Part shown: positions 35,114-45,642 of the stretch, in pieces
How the letters are laid out: every line of letters begins with the position of its first letter
Numbering within the stretch: position 1 is the first letter of the stretch
DNA from: Robertmurraya siralis
GTDB taxonomy: Bacteria; Bacillota; Bacilli; Bacillales; Cytobacillaceae
Assembly: GCF_005502275.1 (NCBI RefSeq)
Contig: NZ_SWLZ01000011.1
Span: 61,930 to 125,929 of the forward strand
Direction: 5' to 3'
DNA length: 64,000 nt
Notes under the pieces: model-generated
What the model saw: the letters and a program-made list of their open reading frames with translations, nothing else
What the model was told of the DNA's origin: nothing
Database searches by the model: none
Made by a program: the position numbers and the translations under genes

Positions 35114-36052
35114 TTAGGCTAACACCGCCATCACATTTCGAACAGATTCTGCTGACTTGTCTAAAGCAGCTTTCTCGTCAGCTGTTAACTCTAATTCAAT
35201 CACTTTCTCAATTCCATTTGCTCCGAGAATCGTCGGAACTCCTAAATAAATGCCATCATAGCCATATTCCCCTTCTAAATAGGCGATCGAAGGTAAAACA
35301 CGACGCTGATCCTTTAATATTGCTTCACACATTTCAACCAATGAAGCAGCAGGAGCATAATAAGCGCTGCCATTTCCCAATAAATTAACGATTTCTCCGC
35401 CGCCCTTTCGGGTGCGTTCGACAATCGCATCTAAACGATCCTTGGGAATTAATGTTTCCAATGGAATTCCTCCAGCATATGAATAGCGAACGAGCGGAAC
35501 CATATCATCACCGTGCCCACCAAGAACAAATCCCGTAATGTCCTTAACTGACAAGTTTAATTCTTGAGAGATAAATGTTCGGAACCGTGCCGTATCCAGC
35601 ACACCGGATTGGCCTATAACACGGTTTTTTGGAAAACCAGATTCTTTGAAAACAGTATATGTCATGGCATCTACCGGATTTGTCAACACAATTATATAAG
35701 CGTTTGGAGAATATTTCACAATCTCTTGTGTCACACTTTTCATGATTTTTTGGTTGGTTTGAACTAAATCGTCTCTGCTCATTCCTGGTTTACGGGCAAT
35801 TCCAGCCGTGATCACGACTATGTCCGAGTCCTTAGTATCTTCGTAATTCGAAGTACCTGTAATATTTGCATCAAATCCTTGCACAGGGCTAGCCTCTAGC
35901 ATATCCAACGCTTTTCCCTTTGTTGGGTTTTCCATTTGCGGAATATCTACTAGTACGACATCACCAAGTTCTTTTTGTGCTAATAAAAACGCCGTTGTTG
36001 CTCCTGTAAAGCCCCCACCAATGACTGACACTTTTTTACGCTTCAAAGTCAT
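35114..36052 (-). CDS. mdh: Malate dehydrogenase
   Basis: 312 residues, the lactate-dehydrogenase-like MDH of Bacillus. NAD motif [15 protein letters not shown], substrate loop with [20 protein letters not shown], catalytic His in [15 protein letters not shown]. It interconverts malate and oxaloacetate in the TCA cycle. Follows icd by about 80 bases in the order citZ-icd-mdh; its own RBS AAGGAGGAAAT is present. Confidence 0.97.
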   Translation of the reverse strand: MTLKRKKVSVIGGGFTGATTAFLLAQKELGDVVLVDIPQMENPTKGKALDMLEASPVQGFDANITGTSNYEDTKDSDIVVITAGIARKPGMSRDDLVQTNQKIMKSVTQEIVKYSPNAYIIVLTNPVDAMTYTVFKESGFPKNRVIGQSGVLDTARFRTFISQELNLSVKDITGFVLGGHGDDMVPLVRYSYAGGIPLETLIPKDRLDAIVERTRKGGGEIVNLLGNGSAYYAPAASLVEMCEAILKDQRRVLPSIAYLEGEYGYDGIYLGVPTILGANGIEKVIELELTADEKAALDKSAESVRNVMAVLA

Positions 36053-36133
36053 AATGATTTCCTCCTTAAAGATTCACTCTTTTCTAAACTGGAGAGGACT
36101 GACCCAAAAAATGAGTCAGTCTCAAGGCAACAC

Positions 36134-37405
36134 TTACATATTTTTAATTAATTCATCACCAAATTCAGAGCACTTCACTTCTGTGGCACCTTCCATTAAG
36201 CGAGCAAAGTCATATGTTACCACTTTCGAGGCAATGGTTTTCTCCACAGATTTTGTAATAAGATCAGCTGCCTCATTCCATCCTAAATGTTCTAATAATA
36301 ACACACCAGATAGGAGAACAGATGATGGATTAACTTTATCTAAACCAGCATATTTTGGAGCAGTTCCATGCGTAGCTTCAAAAATCGCATGTCCTGTTTC
36401 GTAATTGATATTTGCACCTGGAGCAATTCCGATTCCTCCAACCTGAGCAGCTAAGGCATCAGAAATATAGTCACCATTTAAATTCATCGTGGCCACAACA
36501 TCAAATTCACGAGGACGTGTTAAAATTTGTTGTAAGAAAATGTCAGCAATGGCATCTTTCACGATAATTTTCCCTGCTGCTTCCGCCTCTGCCTGAGCTT
36601 TATTAGCTGCTTCCACACCTTCTGCATCCTTAATTCTATCGTATTGTGCCCAAGTGAATACTTTATCACCGTATTCTCTCTCTGCCAATTCATAACCCCA
36701 GTTTTTAAAAGCACCCTCAGTAAATTTCATAATATTACCTTTATGTACAAGGGTTACAGACTTGCGTCCTTCTTTAAGAGCATACTCAATTGCGGAACGG
36801 ACTAGACGGCTAGTACCTTCCTCTGATACAGGCTTAATACCAATACCTGATGTTTCAGGAAAGCGAATTTTATTAACGCCTAACTCATTTTTTAGGAATG
36901 AGATTAGTTTTTCTACTTCTTCAGAACCTTTTGCATATTCAATACCTGCATAGATATCCTCAGTATTTTCACGGAAAATAACCATATCAGTATCCTGCGG
37001 ACGCTTCACTGGAGATGGAACTCCTTCAAACCACCGCACTGGACGCAAACAAACAAATAAATCAAGCTCTTGGCGAAGAGCAACGTTCAATGAACGAATT
37101 CCACCGCCGATAGGTGTAGTTAATGGCCCTTTAATCGCGATAAGATATTCTCTAATGACGTCAAGAGTTTCTGCCGGAAGCCATTCACCTGTTTGGTTAA
37201 AGGCTTTTTCCCCCGCTAAAACTTCTTTCCATTCAATTTTTCGCTCGCCTTTATATGCTTTTTCAACAGCTGCGTCCAATACTCTTGATGCTGCTGCCCA
37301 AATATCAGGACCAATTCCATCTCCCTCAATAAAAGGTACGATTGGATTATTTGGAACATTTAATACCCCGTTTGTTACTGTGATTTTTTCTCCTGTCATT
37401 TTCAT
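36134..37405 (-). CDS. icd: Isocitrate dehydrogenase, NADP-type
   Basis: 423 residues with start at 37405, behind GGAGGGAGA; a longer frame (to 37438) lacks an RBS and the 423-residue length equals the B. subtilis enzyme. Visible: [17 protein letters not shown] at the N-terminus, phosphorylation-loop region ([20 protein letters not shown]), the catalytic [15 protein letters not shown]ys/Tyr block and the substrate-binding [16 protein letters not shown]. It decarboxylates isocitrate to 2-oxoglutarate and yields NADPH. Central gene of the citZ-icd-mdh group. Confidence 0.97.
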   Translation of the reverse strand: MKMTGEKITVTNGVLNVPNNPIVPFIEGDGIGPDIWAAASRVLDAAVEKAYKGERKIEWKEVLAGEKAFNQTGEWLPAETLDVIREYLIAIKGPLTTPIGGGIRSLNVALRQELDLFVCLRPVRWFEGVPSPVKRPQDTDMVIFRENTEDIYAGIEYAKGSEEVEKLISFLKNELGVNKIRFPETSGIGIKPVSEEGTSRLVRSAIEYALKEGRKSVTLVHKGNIMKFTEGAFKNWGYELAEREYGDKVFTWAQYDRIKDAEGVEAANKAQAEAEAAGKIIVKDAIADIFLQQILTRPREFDVVATMNLNGDYISDALAAQVGGIGIAPGANINYETGHAIFEATHGTAPKYAGLDKVNPSSVLLSGVLLLEHLGWNEAADLITKSVEKTIASKVVTYDFARLMEGATEVKCSEFGDELIKNM

Positions 37406-37731
37406 TCTCCCTCCAAATTCGTATGTCCCAGTATTCATGCTGCCTTTAAATGCGTAATCAAAGGTTAGAGACCTAGACCAATGGCCTTTGTCTACTAACC
37501 TTTCCTCATTCCTATCGCAGTCATTCTTACTTGGCTGAATTTATATAAAGATGTTGTATGTTGCGAAAAGCGACTCGAGTTAGCCCTCGCACAACAACGA
37601 CTTATATAAAAGCAAGATTGGACAAATAGACTTCACATTTTTTACAAAAAATACCTTTAATAAACACTTTTACTACTCTATTTTACCATAAGTATATTCA
37701 AAGGTTAAAAATAATAAAATCGATGAAAGAC
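37406..37731. other. icd upstream region
   Basis: About 325 bases between citZ and icd. No terminator hairpin with T-run is evident after citZ, so icd may be partly read through from citZ as well as transcribed from its own promoter, which I could not locate. Confidence 0.4.
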
Positions 37732-38853
37732 TTATTGGCCTCTTTGTTGAACCGGTATATACTGCTGCATTCCTGGGCCGGTGTATTCTGCACGAGGACG
37801 AATTAAGCGATTGTTATCATACTGCTCTAAAATATGTGCTAACCAACCTGATACACGGCTCACTGCAAAAATTGGTGTAAATAGATCATGATCGATTCCA
37901 AGACTATCATAAACAGATGCAGAATAAAAATCTACATTAGGTGGTAAATTCTTTTCACCCGTCACAATGCTCTCAATTTGGGTGGACATTTCATAATATT
38001 CTGGTTTACCAGTAAGATTTGTCAGTTTTTCAGACATAAGCTTTAAATGTTTAGCGCGCGGATCCCCCTGGCGATATACTCGATGGCCAAAGCCCATAAT
38101 TTTTTCTTTTTTGGCAAGCTTCTCACGAATATAGGAATCAACATTGTCAACAGAACCAATCTCCGTTAGCATTTTCATTACCGCTTCATTTGCACCACCA
38201 TGGAGCGGTCCTTTAAGAGCCCCGATTGCTGCAGTAATACCAGAATAAACATCTGACAGGGTTGCCACACAAACACGAGCTGTAAAAGTTGAAGCGTTTA
38301 GTTCATGATCGGCATGAAGAACAAGTGCCTTATTAAATGCCTCAACGGCTATTGGCTCTGGTTCCTTTCCTGAAAGCATATAAAGGAAATTTGCTGCAAA
38401 GCTTAAATCCTTTCTTGGTGCAATAGGTTCAAGTCCTTTGCGAATACGGGCAAACGCAGTCACAATTGCCGGCATTTTTGCCTGTAAACGCACTGCTTTT
38501 CGATAGTTCGCCTCCGATTCCATTAAATCCGCTTCTTCATCATAAAGCCCCAATAAAGAAACAGCTGAACGGAGCGCACCCATCGGATGAACTTTATCAA
38601 TTGGATACAACTTAAAATGCTCAATTATTTCTTTTGGCAACTCTGCATTATCAGCCAGTTCTTTATTTAATTTTTCTAATTCGGCTTGTGTAGGAAGCTT
38701 TCTGTGCCAAAGTAAATAAATGACTTCTTCAAAACTAGCATTCTCCGCGAGATCATCAATGTTATACCCTACATATGTTAGTGTGTCATCGATAATTGAA
38801 CTTATAGACGACGATGTTGCTACTACCCCTTCAAGACCACGTGTCACTGTCAT
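37732..38853 (-). CDS. citZ: Citrate synthase II, main TCA enzyme
   Basis: 373 residues starting MTVTRGLEGVVATSSSISS; the ATG at 38853 follows AAGGAGAGG, while a frame extending seven codons upstream has none. Active-site blocks: ALVLHADHELNASTFTAR (first His), IMGFGHRVYRQGDPRA (second His), PPNVDFYSASVYDSLG (catalytic Asp), IFAVSRVSGWLAHILEQ (arginine ligands). Citrate synthesis from oxaloacetate and acetyl-CoA. A promoter with a CcpA-type cre site just past the -10 lies 370 bases upstream. Confidence 0.97.
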   Translation of the reverse strand: MTVTRGLEGVVATSSSISSIIDDTLTYVGYNIDDLAENASFEEVIYLLWHRKLPTQAELEKLNKELADNAELPKEIIEHFKLYPIDKVHPMGALRSAVSLLGLYDEEADLMESEANYRKAVRLQAKMPAIVTAFARIRKGLEPIAPRKDLSFAANFLYMLSGKEPEPIAVEAFNKALVLHADHELNASTFTARVCVATLSDVYSGITAAIGALKGPLHGGANEAVMKMLTEIGSVDNVDSYIREKLAKKEKIMGFGHRVYRQGDPRAKHLKLMSEKLTNLTGKPEYYEMSTQIESIVTGEKNLPPNVDFYSASVYDSLGIDHDLFTPIFAVSRVSGWLAHILEQYDNNRLIRPRAEYTGPGMQQYIPVQQRGQ

Positions 38854-39210
38854 GCTCAACCTCTCCTTTACCATTTAAAATTTCCCCATACCATTTTCTC
38901 TGTTCCTTGAATCGATTCCACAATTTGCAAAGGTCTCTAAAAAAACAAATGATTTTGAATCTATAAAGAAAAGCAGCTATCACCTTTCGTCCTTTACAGC
39001 AAACGAAATTATGAAATTGATTCACGTTACAAAAAATGATCGCAAAGACCATAAAGCCCGACTTAAAAGTCCGGACAATTAACTGTGAAGACATCCCCTG
39101 AGCGGTTGCTCAATTATATTCAAAAAAGAAAAGCTTTCACCAAATTGAACTCACCGCTAAAATGATGCACAAATACGCAATCTTTTATTTGTTTGTTTCG
39201 CATCACAATA
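38854..39210 (-). promoter_or_regulatory. Long citZ leader
   Basis: If the promoter at 39231-39259 is used, the leader is about 370 nt. It contains small GC hairpins (GAGC/GCTC near 39100-39111, CCGGACTT/AAGTCGGG near 39057-39075). A minus-strand frame at 38831-39094 overlaps citZ and looks like chance. Nothing else supported. Confidence 0.4.
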
Positions 39211-39225
39211 CGGATGCGCTTACAA
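39211..39225 (-). promoter_or_regulatory. cre-type site (CcpA) at citZ
   Basis: TTGTAAGCGCATCCG on the minus strand agrees with WTGNAANCGNWNNCW at 14 of 15 positions. It overlaps the predicted start of transcription, a position expected to block transcription. Confidence 0.65.
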
Positions 39226-39230
39226 GTCCT

Positions 39231-39259
39231 ATTATAAACAATTATCTGACATTTGTGAA
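39231..39259 (-). promoter_or_regulatory. Putative citZ promoter
   Basis: TTCACA, 17 bases, TATAAT on the minus strand. Confidence 0.6.
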
Positions 39260-39409
39260 TGAAAAGTAACTAAAATGTGAAAAAACTAATATTTTATTAG
39301 AAAAATATAACTCTTTCATTCTACACAGCAAAAGAGTTGTACAGTGTCTGACTAGAGTGGATTGGAAAAATCCTATCACTACCCATCTAACCTCACACGG
39401 AAGAAGCAA

Positions 39410-39871
39410 CTATTTAAAAAAATCGAAGGCCTTCATAGCTATGTAAGCGATTCCTGCCCCTATTAAAGGACCAACAGCAATTCCTTTGAACAGCGAAACT
39501 GCAATAATTGTTCCTAGAACAAGAGCCGTTGTAATATGAGGATCTTCCGTTAATAACGATACTCCGCCTTTCGCTAATAAAGCAACAACGATCCCAGAAA
39601 TTAACGCAATCCATGCATATGGTGATTTAAATGCCCCGGAAAGATCTTTAAATCCAATATCCCCACTTGCAATGGGAGCTAATACAGCTATTGTGATCAC
39701 TGTTACTCCCCAATTAATTCCTTTCGACTGTAAAATTGCAAAAAACTTTGAATCTGCACCAAATACCTTCATAATAAGAAGAAAAGCAACTGCTATAATT
39801 AGGGAGCTATTTTTAGCAACCAACCCTATAACCAATAATAGAAGTAAAAACAACAATGGTTGAGAAAACAT
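39410..39871 (-). CDS. ytwI: DUF441 membrane protein YtwI
   Basis: 153 residues with four hydrophobic segments: LLFLLLLLVIGLVAKNSSLI, then KFFAILQSKGINWGVTVIT, and the C-terminal GIAVGPLIGAGIAYIAMKAFDF. Matches the DUF441 family (UPF0756) and its B. subtilis position between citZ and ytvI. Function unknown; small integral membrane protein. Transcribed divergently from ytvI with about 165 bases between starts. Confidence 0.88.
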   Translation of the reverse strand: MFSQPLLFLLLLLVIGLVAKNSSLIIAVAFLLIMKVFGADSKFFAILQSKGINWGVTVITIAVLAPIASGDIGFKDLSGAFKSPYAWIALISGIVVALLAKGGVSLLTEDPHITTALVLGTIIAVSLFKGIAVGPLIGAGIAYIAMKAFDFFK

Positions 39872-40037
39872 CGTTCAAAAACACCCTTTCACCCTTCTAT
39901 GTTATTGTAACATAACATCAATATTTCATTCCTTTAAGGTTTTTTACAAATTTTGAGAGAATGAGAATCTTTTTTATTTTTCATACGTAGTGATTAGAAA
40001 TAGTTATTAGCATATCAACTAAATAAGGAGGTTCACA

Positions 40038-41153
40038 TTGAATAGTACATACTTGCATCGAACTGTTAGATTTGTCATTGTTGTTGGAATTGTCATCCTT
40101 GGTTTTCTTTCTTTATACTTTCTTTCAAAGATTACCTATCCTTTCATAATCGGATTGATTATCGCCTTTTTGATCAATCCTTTGGTCAACTTTTTCGAAA
40201 AGAAAGCAAGAATGCCAAGGACTCTCGCCGTTTTAGTAAGTCTCGTGCTCATATTTGCTATTTTTGCAGGGCTGATCACATTGCTTATTGCTGAAATTGT
40301 TTCAGGTGCAGATTACTTAGCACAAGTTGTTCCCAAACACTTAGAAACATTGATTGATTACATTGAACATTTGTTTGCTGCACAAATCATTCCTTTTTAC
40401 AATCAAATAACAAGCATGTTCAACAGTCTTGATACAGGACAACAAAATACGATCTTAGAAAATATTGAAAACGTAGGAAAAACGATTGGGACAACCTTGG
40501 GAAACTTTATCCAAGCCTTTTTCGGAAAAATCCCGAATATCGTCACATGGTTTCCAAATGCGGCTACAGTCGTTATATTTTCCTTATTAGCAACATTTTT
40601 CATTAGCAAGGATTGGAAACGTTTATCTGCTTTAACAGGGAAACTCCTTCCTTCGAAAGCAAAGTCAAGCACCCAAACCGTGCTTTTAGATTTAAAAAAA
40701 GCTATGTTTGGCTTTGTTAAAGCACAGCTAACACTTGTTTCACTTACAACGTTGATTATTTTAATTGGGCTTATCATCCTTCGAGTAGATTATGCTATTA
40801 CAATAGCCCTTGTCACTGGCCTAGTTGACATTATCCCGTACTTAGGAACAGGATTAATATTTGTCCCATGGATCATTTATGAAGCAGTAATTGGAGAAGT
40901 TTCCATGGCTATCGGATTAGGGGTGCTCTACATAATCGTCCTTGTGCAAAGACAAATCATGGAACCAAAGGTTTTATCTTCAAACATTGGGTTAGACCCA
41001 CTCGCAACATTAATTGCCCTATTTGTAGGCTTTAAACTGATCGGGTTCCTTGGTTTAATCGTGGGCCCCGTCACATTAGTTTTAATCACAACATTAAATA
41101 GAGCCAATGTTTTTAAAGATATTTGGGCATTTATCAAAGGGAAGGAAGCATAA
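40038..41153 (+). CDS. ytvI: Sporulation integral membrane protein YtvI (AI-2E family)
   Basis: 371 residues and about eight membrane segments with a soluble central part (about 95-180). AI-2E/PerM family pattern: IAFLINPLVNFFEKKARMPR near the start and LVTGLVDIIPYLGTGLIFVPW in the second half, and LVGFKLIGFLGLIVGPVTLV near the end. The start is a TTG with AAGGAGG 6 bases upstream. Family members are transporters or permease-like proteins; YtvI is linked to sporulation in B. subtilis. Monocistronic and divergent from ytwI. Confidence 0.85.
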   Translation: MNSTYLHRTVRFVIVVGIVILGFLSLYFLSKITYPFIIGLIIAFLINPLVNFFEKKARMPRTLAVLVSLVLIFAIFAGLITLLIAEIVSGADYLAQVVPKHLETLIDYIEHLFAAQIIPFYNQITSMFNSLDTGQQNTILENIENVGKTIGTTLGNFIQAFFGKIPNIVTWFPNAATVVIFSLLATFFISKDWKRLSALTGKLLPSKAKSSTQTVLLDLKKAMFGFVKAQLTLVSLTTLIILIGLIILRVDYAITIALVTGLVDIIPYLGTGLIFVPWIIYEAVIGEVSMAIGLGVLYIIVLVQRQIMEPKVLSSNIGLDPLATLIALFVGFKLIGFLGLIVGPVTLVLITTLNRANVFKDIWAFIKGKEA

Positions 41154-41163
41154 AAACAGAAAG

Positions 41164-41237
41164 GGTGCCCAAAATGAGTGTGTCCCCTCAAGTAAGTTTC
41201 ACTCTAACTTTTTGGGGGACAGTCCATTTTGGACACC
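41164..41237. repeat. 74-bp imperfect inverted repeat
   Basis: GGTGCCCAAAATGAGTGTG at one end and a near-complement ending CCATTTTGGACACC at the other; the arms meet GTCCCCTCAA / TTGGGGGAC. Followed by TTTT. It may terminate ytvI, but its length, the ACAGTCC motif and the mismatched arms resemble dispersed hairpins moved by Y1 (REP-associated) transposases. Confidence 0.65.
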
Positions 41238-41414
41238 TTTTATGAGGAAATTACTGATTGGAAGCTATACGGGACCTTGCTCAGTTCAAAAGACTGTTGC
41301 AACAAAGAAAGTTTGACATTTCCAAACCGATATTTATTGACAATCTGCGCATTTAGACAATGCCTACATTTTACTCTTTATCACAAGTGTTCCACGAAGG
41401 GAACGGTCCTGCCG

Positions 41415-41801
41415 TTATCGAATAATGGTCACATTACCATTATCGATCCATTTCTTTAAGCCTTTTTTCAAAAGTGCTTTAAAATAATGCCGTGTTTGTG
41501 GGATAAGCAATAAAAAACCGAATGCATCCGTAATAAATCCAGGAATTAAAAGTAATACTCCCCCAACAAATATACACATTCCATCGACAATCGCCTCACC
41601 AGGTACCCTGCCATACTGCATGTCTAATCGAGCCCTTTTTAACATTTCTAGTCCCTGCTTCTTTGCCAAATAGGCGCCAAAAACTCCTGTTAAAATAATG
41701 ATGGATATCGTTGTCCAAACACCAATTATCTTGCCGGAAAGGAGTAAAACGAAAATTTCCCCCACCGGGATTATAAGCAAAAGTAACAATATATATCTCA
41801 T
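41415..41801 (-). CDS. fxsA: FxsA family membrane protein
   Basis: 128 residues with four hydrophobic segments and the FxsA signature: MRYILLLLLIIPVGEIFVLL at the N-terminus, TGVFGAYLAKKQG after the second helix and VGGVLLLIPGFITDAFGFLL. A longer frame to 41924 is open but AAAGGAGGTTAACT sits directly before the ATG at 41801. FxsA overproduction affects phage exclusion in E. coli; the Bacillus role is unknown (ytzA locus). Lies convergent to ytvI. Confidence 0.85.
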   Translation of the reverse strand: MRYILLLLLIIPVGEIFVLLLSGKIIGVWTTISIIILTGVFGAYLAKKQGLEMLKRARLDMQYGRVPGEAIVDGMCIFVGGVLLLIPGFITDAFGFLLLIPQTRHYFKALLKKGLKKWIDNGNVTIIR

Positions 41802-42453
41802 AGTTAACCTCCTTTTCAAGCCATTACCTTGTTGTCCCCATACCTTATTATATTCCTGTCCTCCTAAAAAAACGAATGATAAGAAAAACGCCTTTATCGA
41901 CCTCTTTAAGCAAGACACACGCAAAAAGGCTGTTCATCCTCCCCATCGACGTGCAAACGTTAGGGCTTGTTCTTGCGATAAAACATTCATTCTGTCCTTC
42001 GCGCACTACACCTCTGCTCACATCGAAAAGGGCTGTTTAAAAAGGTTTGCCCCTTCTCAAAATTCTTTCCACAAATTTTTGTGGCCCAGTACAAAGTCTA
42101 ATCTCCCTAGCATTGAATCTCACAAAAAAAACCAAAAGTTCTTCATATAAAAATCATGAAGAACTTGCAAAGGATTCTCATACAGAGAATATGAAGACAT
42201 ACTCTCGCACTTTTCATGTATGTTTTGTCCTCATAAGGGACTCATGCGGACAAAGTTCACCAAATTTAACCTAATCTTGTCCTCTTACAGCGTTCATGCT
42301 GACAAAAAGCCCTCAGATCCGAGCTTGTTTGTCCCCGTCCAACAAGATCGCGCTCGTTCCGATCAAAAGATTGTGGAAACTCCTTGCCATCATACGAGCA
42401 ATTCACATTGGGAGAGGATCGATAAGGCTCATTGCGGCATTTGCCCAAAATAT
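41802..42453. other. Repeat-rich intergenic region
   Basis: About 650 bases between fxsA and the pyk terminator. Several short frames overlap but none has an RBS. It holds an inverted repeat (AAGTTCTTCAT / ATGAAGAACTT, 42137-42167) and the 52-bp array described separately. Confidence 0.5.
42173..42334. repeat. 52-bp degenerate repeat with TTGTCC/GGACAA palindromes
   Basis: TTGTCC occurs at 42225, 42277 and 42329, and its complement GGACAA (or TGACAA) at 42248 and 42300, giving alternating steps of 23 and 29 bases and a 52-base period. A weaker unit with the same outline starts near 42173. Not coding. Confidence 0.7.
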
Positions 42454-42498
42454 AAAAGCAAGTGGTGAAAAACAATCCGTTTTTCGCCACTTGCTTTA
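42454..42498 (-). terminator. Terminator after pyk
   Basis: AAGCAAGTGGCGAAAAA / TTTTTCACCACTTGCTT, T-rich tail on the minus strand, about 30 bases past the stop codon. Confidence 0.85.
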
Positions 42499-42526
42499 TT
42501 CGAACAAACTCTAAAAACGTGACCTA

Positions 42527-44287
42527 TTATAGGACACTTGCATGACCGTTATAAATGACACCTCTTGTTGCATCTACTGTTACTTCTTGTCCATCTTTTA
42601 AGATTGTTGTTGCTTTTTCAGCACCTACGATTACTGGAATGCCTAAGCTTAATCCGACTACTGCTGCATGGCTTGTTAAACCACCTTCTTCAGTGATTAA
42701 AGCGGCGCTCTTCTCGATCGCTGGAACCATATCAGCATCAGAACCAATCGTAACAAGTATAGAACCTTCCGTTACCTTTGCCAGTGCCTCTCCTGCATTT
42801 CGTGCAACAACTACTTTTCCATAAGCTGATTTACGGCCAATTCCCTGAGCTTTTACAAGCACATCTCCCACTACATGAATTTTCATGAGATTGGTTGTAC
42901 CGGATTCACCAACTGGAACTCCGGCTGTGATAACAACTAAGTCACCATGCTTCACTACCTTGCTATTAAGGCTTTCTTGAACGGCGATGTCAAGCATATC
43001 ATCAGTTGTATTTGCACTTTCTCCCAATTGTGGGTATACTCCCCAAACAAGAGATAAACGACGATATACTGATGGATGATACGTCACTGCTATAATCGGA
43101 GCCTGTGGGCGATATTTTGAAATCATTCTTGCAGTATGACCACTTTCAGTTGGCGTAATAATCGCATTAACAGAAAGATTCAACGCTGTATGGGCAACAG
43201 ATTGACCAATTGCATCAGTAATATTGGTTTCGATCGCTTTCGTTCTTTTTGTTAAAAGACGTTTATGGTCAAGTGCGGATTCTGCACGGGAAGCAATATT
43301 ATGCATTGTTTGCACTGCTTCAACTGGATACATACCTGCTGCTGTTTCACCTGATAGCATAATTGCATCGGTTCCGTCAAAAATAGCATTCGCCACATCG
43401 CTTGCTTCCGCTCTTGTCGGGCGTGGATTTCTTTGCATAGAATCAAGCATTTGTGTTGCGGTAATAACAGGTTTCCCCAAATCATTACATTTCTTAATTA
43501 ATTCTTTTTGCACTAGAGGAACCTCTTCAGCTGGAATTTCAACGCCTAGATCTCCTCGAGCAACCATTAAACCATCTGACACTTCCAAGATTTCGTCAAT
43601 ATTATCAACGCCTTCTTGGTTTTCGATTTTTGGAATGATTTGAATATAAGTCCCGTTGTTTTCTTCAAGAAGTTTACGAATTTCCATTACGTCAGAAGCA
43701 CGGCGAACGAACGAGGCAGCTATAAAATCCACTCCCTGCTCAATTCCAAAAAGAATGTCCTTTGCATCTTTTTCTGTTATTCCCGGCAGGTTTACAGATA
43801 CACCTGGAACATTAACACCTTTTTTATTTTTTAATGTTCCCCCGTTTAAAATTTTCGTATGAATTTCCTTCGCACCGCGATCAATCTCCAACACTTCAAG
43901 ACCAATCAACCCATCATCCAATAAGATTTTTGCTCCAATTTGAACATCATCAATCAAACCCTCATATGTAACTGAAAATTTGTCTACAGTTCCCTCCACC
44001 TCATTCATGGAGATGGTAACTGCTTTTCCAGCTTCTAATTCGATTGCCCCATTCACCATATTGTGGGTACGAATTTCTGGACCTTTCGTATCTAATAAAA
44101 TAGCGATGTTTTTATTTTCCTTTTTTGAAGCTTCGCGGATATTTTTTATTCGCTGACCATGCTCTGTATGATCTCCATGGGAGAAGTTCAAACGAGCAAC
44201 ATTCATCCCAGCTTCCATAAGTTGCGTGAGCTTTTCCACGCTTTCGCTAGCTGGACCAATTGTACAAACTATTTTTGTTTTACGCAT
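42527..44287 (-). CDS. pyk: Pyruvate kinase
   Basis: 586 residues. TIM-barrel part with [16 protein letters not shown], catalytic Lys in [12 protein letters not shown]...[11 protein letters not shown], metal ligand [10 protein letters not shown], and TATQMLDSM. The extra C-terminal domain (about 475-586: [14 protein letters not shown] ... [20 protein letters not shown]) is the PEP-utiliser-like extension found in Bacillus pyruvate kinases. It forms ATP and pyruvate from PEP. Downstream of pfkA, 78 bases, likely one operon. Confidence 0.97.
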   Translation of the reverse strand: MRKTKIVCTIGPASESVEKLTQLMEAGMNVARLNFSHGDHTEHGQRIKNIREASKKENKNIAILLDTKGPEIRTHNMVNGAIELEAGKAVTISMNEVEGTVDKFSVTYEGLIDDVQIGAKILLDDGLIGLEVLEIDRGAKEIHTKILNGGTLKNKKGVNVPGVSVNLPGITEKDAKDILFGIEQGVDFIAASFVRRASDVMEIRKLLEENNGTYIQIIPKIENQEGVDNIDEILEVSDGLMVARGDLGVEIPAEEVPLVQKELIKKCNDLGKPVITATQMLDSMQRNPRPTRAEASDVANAIFDGTDAIMLSGETAAGMYPVEAVQTMHNIASRAESALDHKRLLTKRTKAIETNITDAIGQSVAHTALNLSVNAIITPTESGHTARMISKYRPQAPIIAVTYHPSVYRRLSLVWGVYPQLGESANTTDDMLDIAVQESLNSKVVKHGDLVVITAGVPVGESGTTNLMKIHVVGDVLVKAQGIGRKSAYGKVVVARNAGEALAKVTEGSILVTIGSDADMVPAIEKSAALITEEGGLTSHAAVVGLSLGIPVIVGAEKATTILKDGQEVTVDATRGVIYNGHASVL

Positions 44288-44365
44288 CTAACGTGTAACC
44301 CTCCTGAAAAATCGTTGATTTTTTTATCTATCGCAGCTATCTTAGATTACTTATAAAATCGAAGA

Positions 44366-45370
<1,005 letters not shown>

Positions 45371-45495
45371 TCACTCTATCACCTATAAAAATACAAATAT
45401 CTACCTAAATAATCTGCTAGCTATTACAAAAGCTTTGCTAGTATTTTCAATTCACCTTCTTATTATGAACAGAATGTCCTGTATTATTTACTTCT

Positions 45496-45524
45496 AAAAT
45501 ACCATGAAGCATATAGGTTCACAA
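45496..45524 (-). promoter_or_regulatory. Putative pfkA-pyk promoter
   Basis: TTGTGA, 17 bases, TATTTT on the minus strand; would give a leader of about 160 nt. Confidence 0.5.
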
Positions 45525-45528
45525 CTTA

Positions 45529-45543
45529 TGGAAATGCTTACAT
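45529..45543 (-). promoter_or_regulatory. cre-like site upstream of the pfkA -35
   Basis: ATGTAAGCATTTCCA on the minus strand agrees with WTGNAANCGNWNNCW at 14 of 15 positions (A for G in CG). It ends 5 bases before the -35, the position of CcpA-activated genes. Confidence 0.5.
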
Positions 45544-45567
45544 CAATATGGCAGAATAGTCGGTAAA

Positions 45568-45582
45568 ATGCAAACGCTTCAT
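45568..45582 (+). promoter_or_regulatory. Second cre-like site, farther upstream
   Basis: ATGCAAACGCTTCAT on the plus strand agrees with the cre consensus at 14 of 15 positions. About 45 bases farther from the promoter than the first. Confidence 0.4.
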
Positions 45583-45597
45583 AATGGTATTTTAAGC

Positions 45598-45635
45598 AAA
45601 AAAACGTACTTTTTTCATTAAAGTACGTCTTTTTG
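45598..45635 (-). terminator. Terminator after accA
   Basis: GACGTACTTT / AAAGTACGTTTTTTT stem with a 9-base loop on the minus strand, just after the accA stop. Confidence 0.85.
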
Positions 45636-45642
45636 CATATCC

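Noticed and set aside
38831..39094. 87-codon minus-strand frame upstream of and overlapping citZ
   Set aside because: No RBS, overlaps the citZ start in another frame and covers its leader; composition looks like chance translation.
39280..39320. TTAT-N9-ATAA dyad upstream of citZ as a CcpC site
   Set aside because: The CcpC dyad is ATAA-N9-TTAT; the one here is in the inverse arrangement.
42266..42490. Short frames on both strands upstream of the pyk terminator
   Set aside because: They lie in the 52-bp repeat array and overlap the terminator; no RBS.
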